A stretch of DNA of 21,014 nt from the NCBI GenBank assembly GCA_900550145.1, contig URRF01000019.1, positions 1-21,014 on the forward strand, given 5' to 3'. Of the stretch, positions 1 to 4,779 are shown piece after piece (the first letter of the stretch is position 1; the number at the start of each line of letters is the position of its first letter). The DNA comes from an uncultured Mollicutes bacterium (lineage in GTDB: Bacteria > Bacillota_I > Bacilli_A > RF39 > UBA660). The translations under genes and the position numbers were made by a program. Under the pieces are notes generated by a model. That model was not told where the DNA came from. It saw only the letters and a list, made by a program, of their open reading frames with translations, and made no database searches.

Positions 1-920
1 CAACATATGGAATGAAAGCAACAGAATATATAACAAATTTACTAGAGTATGATGGTGATGGGTTAAAGAAAGACAATACACCTGATCAAAATATAAGATA
101 TTATGGAAGCGATCCAAATAACTATGTAAGTTTCAATAATGAGTTATGGAGAATAATAGGAGTATTTGGAAATAATGTTAAACTAGTAAGAAGCGAATCA
201 TTAGGAGATTTATCATGGGATAGTAGTGAATCAAGTGTAAACAATGGTTGGGGAATAAATCAATGGGGAGAGAGTAAAGACGCAAATGGAAATGAATATG
301 CTGGAGCAGATTTACAAGTATATTTAAATAAGATGTATTACGGTGGGGATACAACTGTAACTTGTTATAATGGAGAAAACAATAAAACGGCAACATGTCC
401 AACTGTAACAATAGATGAAACATCAAAAAGTTTAATAGATAAACATATATGGAATACAGGTGCAATAGAGTATAATACAAGAACAGATACACTTGCTTTC
501 TACAATGCAGAAAGAGGAACAAAGGGAAAGATATGCTCTAGTGGAAATAGTTGCAATGACACAGTAACAAGAACAACCTCATGGACAGGATATGTTGGTT
601 TACCATATGTAACAGACTGGGCTTATGCAAGTAGTGAAAGTGTATGTGAAACAAACATGCAAAAACAAGATAGTTCAAATGCATATATATGCAAGAATAA
701 TAACTGGATGAGAAGTACATGGGCATGGTATCTATCTCCTAATGCCTTTGGTTCGTTTGCTAGCAATGCGTGGAATGTGAATGGTATTGGCATTGCTAAC
801 TACATCCGTGCGTCTGTCTCCAATGCTGTTGAGCCCTCAATCTATCTAAAATCTAATGTCCTTATAGAGAGTGGAAATGGAACAAGTAGTAATCCATATA
901 TACTAAAAGCAGGATCATAA
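1..920 (+). CDS. Secreted/surface protein with DGR-type variable C-terminus (5' partial)
   Basis: The reading frame is open to the left edge (first full codon at 3), so the Met at 12 is probably internal and the N-terminus is missing. The visible ~305 residues are Asn/Ser/Thr/Tyr/Gly-rich with no membrane segment. Early on there is an ELWRIIGVF motif, typical of C-type-lectin-like surface modules in gut Firmicutes. Six cysteines fall in three close pairs (CYNGENNKTATC, CSSGNSC and a C-x16-C pair near 640-690), which suggests an exported, disulfide-stabilised protein. The last ~45 residues before the tail (WYLSPNAF to PSIYLKSNV) differ sharply in base use and match the layout of DGR-diversified lectin domains. 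Relatives often start with a prepilin-like signal, and such a start appears at the other end of this window, but here that part cannot be seen. Ligand binding or adhesion is inferred. Confidence 0.7.
   Translation, partial: TYGMKATEYITNLLEYDGDGLKKDNTPDQNIRYYGSDPNNYVSFNNELWRIIGVFGNNVKLVRSESLGDLSWDSSESSVNNGWGINQWGESKDANGNEYAGADLQVYLNKMYYGGDTTVTCYNGENNKTATCPTVTIDETSKSLIDKHIWNTGAIEYNTRTDTLAFYNAERGTKGKICSSGNSCNDTVTRTTSWTGYVGLPYVTDWAYASSESVCETNMQKQDSSNAYICKNNNWMRSTWAWYLSPNAFGSFASNAWNVNGIGIANYIRASVSNAVEPSIYLKSNVLIESGNGTSSNPYILKAGS
738..860 (+). other. Candidate DGR variable region (VR)
   Basis: Codons 738-845 are about 48% GC by hand count and only ~19% A, in a gene otherwise rich in A. Codons end in C or G far more often (GCC, GGC, AAC, TAC, ATC, GTC, TCC, CCC). 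Several codons (TTT at 747 and 756, ATT at 786 and 792, TAC 801, ATC 804, CGT 807, GTC 816) can each be reached from AAY by changing only adenines, and intact AAT/AAC codons lie among them. This is the pattern left by adenine-specific mutagenic retrohoming. The segment sits near the C-terminus and ends in a PSIYLKSNV motif, like the conserved end of lectin-fold DGR targets. The exact limits are unknown without the template repeat. Confidence 0.6.
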
Positions 921-935
921 ATAAAAGGAATGCGA

Positions 936-980
936 AAAATGCGCCCTAGGTGGGTAGGGACCCATCGGGCGCCAAATTTT
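936..980 (+). other. GC-rich hairpin downstream of the variable-region gene
   Basis: The core 941-972 is 24/32 G+C, very unusual here. Nested arms are GCGCCC (941-946) with GGGCGC (967-972), and GGTGGGT (949-955) with ACCCATC (960-966, one G-T pair), around the four-base loop AGGG. AAAAT (936-940) can pair with ATTTT (976-980) outside. It is not followed directly by a T-run, so it is not a standard terminator. Hairpin/cruciform elements after the variable region are known in DGRs and direct retrohoming. This one starts 15 bases after the stop codon, further from the VR than in the Bordetella phage example, so the role is inferred. Confidence 0.5.
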
Positions 981-1007
981 GGAAAAAAATACATTTTGTA
1001 AAATGAT

Positions 1008-1045
1008 AAGCGCTAGTATAGGTTTATTCTTGCTAGTGCTTTTTA
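1008..1045 (+). terminator. Rho-independent terminator of the left-edge gene
   Basis: AAGCGCTAG (1008-1016) pairs with CTAGTGCTT (1033-1041) with one G-U pair, extendable by two pairs inward, and TTTTT follows. It separates the surface-protein gene from the secE-nusG unit. Confidence 0.75.
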
Positions 1046-1080
1046 TGTATTTTTATTAATAGAATTATATATTTTTACAG

Positions 1081-1109
1081 TTGACTAAATATTTAATGTA
1101 TGGTAATAT
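1081..1109 (+). promoter_or_regulatory. Sigma-A-type promoter of secE-nusG
   Basis: TTGACT (1081-1086), a 17-base spacer and TAATAT (1104-1109). The start of transcription should lie near 1115, about 40 bases before secE. Confidence 0.7.
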
Positions 1110-1120
1110 TTAGTTGTCAG

Positions 1121-1141
1121 ACACTTTTAAGTGTTTTTTTT
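1121..1141 (+). terminator. Small hairpin plus T-run in the secE leader
   Basis: ACACTT and AAGTGT form a palindrome at 1121-1134, followed by an eight-base T-run (1134-1141). The stem is short (about 5 bp with a usable loop). It lies just after the predicted transcription start and before the secE ribosome site, so it may be an attenuator, or a weak terminator for readthrough from the left. Confidence 0.35.
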
Positions 1142-1155
1142 AAGAGGGTGCGTTT

Positions 1156-1335
1156 ATGAAAAAGATTAAGGAATTTTTTAAGGATGTAAAAAAGGAAATT
1201 AGCAAGGTTAAATGGCCAACAAAGAAGAATATGGTTAAGTATTCGCTTACTACGATTTTGTTTGTGTTGTTTTTTTCAGTATTTTTCTTGGCATTGGATT
1301 TAATTATTGCTTATGTAAAGGTATTGGTGGGTTAG
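1156..1335 (+). CDS. secE: Preprotein translocase subunit SecE
   Basis: This 59-residue protein is the small essential membrane subunit of the SecYEG channel, which it stabilises while proteins cross the cytoplasmic membrane. Residues 1-30 are a basic amphipathic helix with the family signature EISKVKWPTKKN. Residues ~31-55 form one hydrophobic membrane segment. That single-span layout and length are normal for Gram-positive SecE. The start at 1156 follows AGAGGGTG with a 5-base spacer. The stop is one base before nusG, the universal secE-nusG pairing. No rpmG is seen directly upstream, although it is a common neighbour in Firmicutes. Confidence 0.93.
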   Translation: MKKIKEFFKDVKKEISKVKWPTKKNMVKYSLTTILFVLFFSVFFLALDLIIAYVKVLVG

Positions 1336-1336
1336 T

Positions 1337-1876
1337 ATGGAAAATAATAAGTTATGGTATGTAGTTAATACTTATTCAGGACATGAGAATAAGGTTAAGG
1401 AAAAATTAGAGATGCGTATTAATTCAATGAATATGCAAGATAATATATTTAGAGTGATTGTTCCTGAGCAAAAGGAAGTAGAGGTTAAGGATGGTGTAAC
1501 TAAGGAGAAAGTTAAGAAAATGTTTCCTGGTTATGTTTTAGTTGAAATGGTTATGTCTGATGAGGCATGGTATGTTGTTCGTAATACACCGGGTGTAACT
1601 GGTTTTATTGGATCTTCTGGTAAGGGAGCTAAGCCGGTACCTTTATTGCCTGGTGAAATAGATAGAATACTTGCTAATATGGGTATGAGTAGATTAGAAA
1701 TAGGTAGTGAGTTAAAAGAAGAGGATAAGGTTAAGGTTGTAGATGGACCATTTAAGAATATGTATGGTAAAGTAAGTTCAATTGATAAAGATAATAATAC
1801 TTTGACAGTTTTAATAGATTTATTTGGTCAGGAAACACCTGTAGATGTAACTATTTCTCAAGTTGAAAAGGCCTAA
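1337..1876 (+). CDS. nusG: Transcription termination/antitermination factor NusG
   Basis: NusG (179 residues) binds RNA polymerase behind the clamp, affects pausing and elongation, and can link transcription to ribosomes or Rho. The NGN domain spans ~5-110, starting LWYVVNTYSGHE and containing the MFPGYVLVEM core that contacts the beta' clamp helices. A KOW domain follows at ~126-160 (VKVVDGPFKNMYGKV). The length is typical of bacterial NusG without insertions. Translation starts one base after the secE stop, with GGTGGG inside the secE end as ribosome site, so the two are translationally linked. The rplK promoter lies just downstream, so ribosomal genes can also be expressed separately. Confidence 0.96.
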   Translation: MENNKLWYVVNTYSGHENKVKEKLEMRINSMNMQDNIFRVIVPEQKEVEVKDGVTKEKVKKMFPGYVLVEMVMSDEAWYVVRNTPGVTGFIGSSGKGAKPVPLLPGEIDRILANMGMSRLEIGSELKEEDKVKVVDGPFKNMYGKVSSIDKDNNTLTVLIDLFGQETPVDVTISQVEKA

Positions 1877-1924
1877 GCTTTTTCTTTTTGTTTGCATTTT
1901 TGATAAAAAAGCATAAATTTGATA

Positions 1925-1953
1925 TTGCAATTATATAAATATAATGTTAAAAT
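1925..1953 (+). promoter_or_regulatory. Probable promoter of rplK-rplA
   Basis: TTGCAA (1925-1930), 17 bases, then TAAAAT (1948-1953). The same pair of boxes and spacing recurs before tilS. A nearby alternative is TTGATA (1919) with TATAAT (1940), but its spacer is only 15. Either gives a leader of about 95-110 bases holding the L1-type site. Confidence 0.55.
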
Positions 1954-1987
1954 ATTGTCGCTATATAAATTTGTATATAGAGAAAAA

Positions 1988-2023
1988 AGTGGGAGATTAA
2001 GCGGAAAAATCATTATAACCACT
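1988..2023 (+). promoter_or_regulatory. L1-type autoregulatory mRNA site before rplK
   Basis: AGTGG (1988-1992) pairs with CCACT (2019-2023). It encloses the GGGAG asymmetric loop and an inner stem GATT/AATC, the arrangement of the ribosomal protein L1 site that mimics its 23S rRNA target. A separate 7-bp hairpin, CTATATA/TATATAG (1961-1980), lies just upstream. L1 would bind here to repress its own operon when rRNA is scarce. Confidence 0.6.
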
Positions 2024-2055
2024 CGCGAAAAAATATTTTATAGGAGGTGTTTTTC

Positions 2056-2481
2056 GTGGCAAAGCAAATAGTAAAGAAAATTAAGTTACAAATTCCTGCT
2101 GGAAAAGCTACACCAGCTCCACCTGTTGGAACTGTTTTGGGACCTGCTGGAATTAACTTACAAGAATTTTGTACGAAGTTTAATGATGCAACTAGAGATA
2201 AGATGGGGGATGTTCTACCTGTAGAAATAACTCTTTATGAGGATCGTTCTTACGATTTTAAGTTAAAGACTCCACCAGCAGCATTTCTTTTAAAGAAGTA
2301 TGCTAAGATACAAAAGGGTGCTACTAAGGGTAAAAATGAAACTGTAGCAACTATATCTAAAGCAACAATTAAAGAGATAGCAGAAACTAAGATGGCAGAT
2401 TTAAATGCATATGACATTGAATCAGCAATGAAAATCATTGAAGGTACTGCTATTAACATGGGAATAAAAGTAGAAGATTAA
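2056..2481 (+). CDS. rplK: 50S ribosomal protein L11
   Basis: L11 binds the 23S GTPase-associated region with the L10/L12 stalk and takes part in factor binding and the stringent response. The 141-residue product begins AKQIVKKIKLQIPAGKATPAPPVG after the start, with the proline-rich N-terminal domain expected of L11. The C-terminal RNA-binding domain holds ISKATIKEIAETKMADLNA. I chose GTG at 2056 because AGGAGG (2042-2047) sits 8 bases before it and gives the family length; the in-frame GTG at 2047 overlaps that ribosome site. It is the first gene of an rplK-rplA unit under an L1-type leader. Confidence 0.96.
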   Translation: MAKQIVKKIKLQIPAGKATPAPPVGTVLGPAGINLQEFCTKFNDATRDKMGDVLPVEITLYEDRSYDFKLKTPPAAFLLKKYAKIQKGATKGKNETVATISKATIKEIAETKMADLNAYDIESAMKIIEGTAINMGIKVED

Positions 2482-2495
2482 TTATAAGTTAAATA

Positions 2496-2547
2496 CATAG
2501 GTTATGCCTATGTGGGAGCGAGTTTCCGCATTGACCACATTAGGAGG
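2496..2547 (+). promoter_or_regulatory. Second L1-type site, overlapping the rplA ribosome site
   Basis: TGTGG (2511-2515) pairs with CCACA (2535-2539), with the GGGAG and ATTGA internal loop and an inner GCG/CGC stem, the classic L1 mRNA-site shape. The outer stem extends: CCTA (2507-2510) pairs with T2540 and AGG (2542-2544), skipping T2541. This takes in part of the AGGAGG ribosome site (2542-2547). An alternative hairpin, CATAGG (2496-2501) with CCTATG (2507-2512), would compete and free that site. L1 binding should therefore block rplA translation directly. Confidence 0.65.
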
Positions 2548-2553
2548 TATAAA

Positions 2554-3243
2554 ATGAAGAAAGGTAAAAAATATTTAGAAGCTTTAAATAAAGTAGATAA
2601 AAGTAAGTTATATACTTTAGATGAAGCTGTTAAGTTAGTTAAAGAAACTAGTGTTTCAAAGTTTGATAGTAGTGTTGAAATAGCAGTAAGATTAAATCTT
2701 GATACTAGGAAGTCTGATCAACAATTAAGAGGTGCTATTGTTTTACCTAGTGGAACAGGTAAAGAAAAGAAAGTGTTAGTTATTGCTAAGGGTGATAATG
2801 CTAAACTAGCTAGAGAAGCTGGTGCTGATTTTGTTGGTGATACTGATATGCTAGAAAAAATCGAAAAAGAGAATTGGTTAGATTTTGATGTAATGATTGC
2901 AACTCCAGACATGATGCCTTTACTTGGTAAACTTGGTAAAGTTTTAGGTCCAAAGGGATTAATGCCAAACCCTAAAACTGGAACAGTTACTACTGATGTA
3001 AAGAAGGCAGTTAATGATGTTAAAAAAGGTAGAGTTGAGTACAAAACTGATTCTTATGGAAATGTTCATGCATTAGTAGGTAAGGTTTCTTTTACTGAAG
3101 ATCAATTAAAAGAAAATATTAAAGCATTTATGAACATAATAATTAAAAGTAAACCATCAGTTGTTAAGGGTGTATATGTAAAAAATATATCATTGTCAAC
3201 TACAATGGGTCCTGGTATTAAGTTAGATGTAAATTCTTTGTAA
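2554..3243 (+). CDS. rplA: 50S ribosomal protein L1
   Basis: L1 (229 residues, usual size) forms the mobile L1 stalk at the ribosomal exit site and represses its own mRNA. The start MKKGKKYLEALNKVDKS is typical of the family. The core contains MPLLGKLGKVLGPKGLMPNPK, the conserved RNA-binding loop region (near nt 2920-2970), and the C-terminus has the SSxxGPGIKLD-like STTMGPGIKLD. The ATG at 2554 is set by AGGAGG at 2542 with a 6-base spacer; an upstream in-frame GTG inside the regulatory stem is not needed. It follows rplK, and its own translation appears controlled by the L1-type hairpin that covers its ribosome site. Confidence 0.96.
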   Translation: MKKGKKYLEALNKVDKSKLYTLDEAVKLVKETSVSKFDSSVEIAVRLNLDTRKSDQQLRGAIVLPSGTGKEKKVLVIAKGDNAKLAREAGADFVGDTDMLEKIEKENWLDFDVMIATPDMMPLLGKLGKVLGPKGLMPNPKTGTVTTDVKKAVNDVKKGRVEYKTDSYGNVHALVGKVSFTEDQLKENIKAFMNIIIKSKPSVVKGVYVKNISLSTTMGPGIKLDVNSL

Positions 3244-3251
3244 TAATTTTA

Positions 3252-3280
3252 TTTACAAATAAGAATTTATGATATATAAT
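3252..3280 (+). promoter_or_regulatory. Promoter of rplJ operon
   Basis: TTTACA (3252-3257), 17 bases and a perfect TATAAT (3275-3280), just after the rplA stop. Transcription should begin near 3287, at the 5' edge of the L10 leader. Confidence 0.7.
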
Positions 3281-3289
3281 ATCAATTGA

Positions 3290-3385
3290 TTTAGAAATTT
3301 GCCGAAGACAGTAGGTGTTAAAGTAAATCCTACCGAGGAAAATGAAATAGTGTTTCATAACCTTCACGTCTTTGGTGAAGGTTTT
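3290..3385 (+). promoter_or_regulatory. Ribosomal L10 leader with attenuator hairpin
   Basis: The segment GCCGAAGACAGTAGGTG (3301-3317) with TCCTACCGAGG (3328-3338) is the hallmark of the Firmicute L10 leader: AGTAGG pairs with CCTAC beside a kink-turn-like element bound by L10(L12)4. Downstream CCTTCAC (3361-3367) pairs with GTGAAGG (3375-3381) and TTTT follows, forming a terminator-like stem. Excess L10-L12 complex binding the first part would favour this stem and lower rplJ-rplL expression. Family recognition rests on the sequence pattern; the exact boundaries are approximate. Confidence 0.85.
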
Positions 3386-3416
3386 ATATTACAATAATTC
3401 AAGGAGGAGGTGGCTT

Positions 3417-3908
3417 ATGGCAAATAAGTTAATCTTAGAGAAAAAAGCTAATACGGTTAACGAGATAGCATCTAAAATAAAAGAGAGTGCTGGTGTTGTA
3501 TTTATCGATTATAGAGGATTAACTGATGAAGAAATTACATCACTTAGAAAAACTTTAAGAGATAATAATGCAGATGTTAAAGTGTATAAGAATACTTTAA
3601 CAAAAAGAGCTCTTGATTCATTAGAATTAAGTTTAGATGATTGTGTTGTTGGTCCAAGTGCTATGGTATATTCTCTTGATGCAGTTGCACCAATAAAGGT
3701 TGTTACTAATTTTGCTAAAGATCACGAAGCATTATCTGTAAAGGGTGGTATAATCGATGGAAAGGTTTCTTCATTAGAAGAACTTGCTGCGATAGCTACA
3801 ATCCCATCAAGAGATGGATTACTTACAATGCTTGCTGGTGGTATGATTGCTATAGCAAAAGATTTGAGTATTGCACTTAATTTATATGCTGAGCAAAAAG
3901 AGAACTAA
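3417..3908 (+). CDS. rplJ: 50S ribosomal protein L10
   Basis: L10 (163 residues) anchors dimers of L7/L12 to 23S rRNA to form the ribosomal stalk. The start ANKLILEKKANTVNEIASKIKES and the segment VFIDYRGLTDEEITSLRKTLR are family features of the rRNA-binding domain. The C-terminal helix (ALNLYAEQKEN) is the L12-binding end and is rather short. The start ATG at 3417 follows a very strong AAGGAGGAGGTGG. It sits behind an L10 leader, so it should be autoregulated. Its TAA overlaps the ATG of the next gene by one base (TAATG), implying coupled translation with a gene that is not rplL. Confidence 0.95.
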   Translation: MANKLILEKKANTVNEIASKIKESAGVVFIDYRGLTDEEITSLRKTLRDNNADVKVYKNTLTKRALDSLELSLDDCVVGPSAMVYSLDAVAPIKVVTNFAKDHEALSVKGGIIDGKVSSLEELAAIATIPSRDGLLTMLAGGMIAIAKDLSIALNLYAEQKEN

Positions 3909-4150
3909 TGCGTGATGTGTTAGTGGGTGATTTATATCATCATTTTAAGGGTCATGATTATAAAGTTTTATGTATTGCTAAAAATTCTGAAAGTTTGGAA
4001 GATATGGTAGTATATGAGAATATTATAAGTCATGAAATATGGTGTAGACCATATAAAATGTTTAATGGACTTGTTGATGCTAACAAGTATCCAAAAGTAA
4101 GACAAAAATATAGATTTGAAAAAATAAAGGAGGAAATTGAAAATGGCTAA
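3908..4150 (+). CDS. DUF1653 family protein lodged between rplJ and rplL
   Basis: This 80-residue protein resembles the DUF1653 family: a small beta-rich domain with a YxHFKGxxYxVLxIAxxSE-like start (here LYHHFKGHDYKVLCIAKNSE, residues ~9-28), then a VVYE strand, a WCRP motif and a short KYRFEKI end. Its function is not known. It starts in the rplJ stop (TAATG) and its last 8 bases overlap the start of rplL, whose ribosome site AAAGGAGG (4126-4133) lies inside this gene. So it is a true part of the operon and not a stray ORF. Base use matches its neighbours. A role in ribosome stalk assembly or stress is possible but unproven; it may simply have been inserted at a highly expressed site. Confidence 0.85.
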   Translation: MRDVLVGDLYHHFKGHDYKVLCIAKNSESLEDMVVYENIISHEIWCRPYKMFNGLVDANKYPKVRQKYRFEKIKEEIENG

Positions 4151-4511
4151 GTTAACAAAGGAAAGTTTTATTGAAAGTTTAAAAGAAATGACATTATTAG
4201 AAATTAAGGAATTAGTTGATGCTATGAAGGAGGAATTTGGTGTAGATCCATCTGCTGTAGCTGTTGCTGCTGCTCCAGCTGCTAGTGAAGCTGCTGAAGA
4301 AAAGTCAACATTTGATGTAGTATTAACTAGTGCTGGTGCTAATAAGATTGCAGTTATTAAAATTGTAAGAGAAGTAACTGGTTTAGGACTTGTAGAAGCT
4401 AAGAACTTAACTGAAGCTGGTGGAGCTTTAAAAGAGGGCTTAAAGAAAGAAGAAGCTGAAGAATTAAAAGCTAAGTTAGAAGAAGCTGGCGCATCTGTTG
4501 AATTAAAGTAA
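4143..4511 (+). CDS. rplL: 50S ribosomal protein L7/L12
   Basis: L7/L12 (122 residues) is the multi-copy stalk protein that recruits and stimulates translation GTPases. The N-terminal dimerisation helices occupy ~1-38 (SLKEMTLLEIKELVDAMKEEFG). An Ala-rich hinge follows (~40-55, AVAVAAAPAASEAAEE), then the C-terminal domain starting FDVVLTSAGANKIAVIK and containing GLGLVEAKNL. The length is normal. ATG 4143 was chosen over the in-frame TTG at 4137 because AAAGGAGG at 4126-4133 gives a good spacer. It overlaps the DUF1653 gene by 8 bases and ends at a strong terminator. Confidence 0.97.
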   Translation: MAKLTKESFIESLKEMTLLEIKELVDAMKEEFGVDPSAVAVAAAPAASEAAEEKSTFDVVLTSAGANKIAVIKIVREVTGLGLVEAKNLTEAGGALKEGLKKEEAEELKAKLEEAGASVELK

Positions 4512-4526
4512 TTTAAATGAATATAT

Positions 4527-4557
4527 AAAAATGTAGATGAATGTCTACATTTTTTTG
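4527..4557 (+). terminator. Terminator of the rplJ-rplL operon
   Basis: AAAAATGTAGA (4527-4537) pairs with TCTACATTTTT (4544-4554) around a 6-base loop, with a T-run at 4550-4557. It uncouples the ribosomal genes from rpoB-rpoC. Confidence 0.85.
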
Positions 4558-4671
4558 TTGTATTTGTAATTATGGTTATAAATATATTGAAATGAAAAAT
4601 AATGAGAAGTCAACAAAATCAAAAAAAATAAAAAAAGTCAAGAAAAAAATATAACAAATTTTAAAATCTCA

Positions 4672-4700
4672 TTGACTTTACATCAATTTAGGAGTAAAAT
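4672..4700 (+). promoter_or_regulatory. Promoter of rpoB-rpoC
   Basis: TTGACT (4672-4677), 17 bases, TAAAAT (4695-4700). Directly upstream (about 4595-4666) the DNA is extremely A-rich with A-tracts, which fits an UP-element for the polymerase alpha subunit. The leader would be about 75 bases with no recognised motif. Confidence 0.7.
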
Positions 4701-4779
4701 TTTAAATTGGTACTATGTCATTTTTTATACTCTAAAAAAGTGGCAGAGTTCTTTGAAATTTTATGTATGGGGTGAAAAG

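Noticed and set aside
178..726. Minus-strand ORFs opposite the left-edge gene
   Set aside because: They mirror a well-supported + strand gene, have odd compositions (Leu/Tyr/His-rich) and no ribosome sites.
921..1155. rpmG or a tRNA gene before secE
   Set aside because: I searched for an L33-like CxxC reading frame and a cloverleaf and saw only hairpins, a terminator and the promoter.
1890..1918. Terminator after nusG (TGCATTTTT with AAAAAAGCA)
   Set aside because: The stem is AT-only apart from TGC/GCA, has a mismatch and no following T-run.
4672..4779. 36-residue N-terminal extension of RpoB
   Set aside because: It would start in the -35 box of the promoter, and the family N-terminus begins at ATG 4780.
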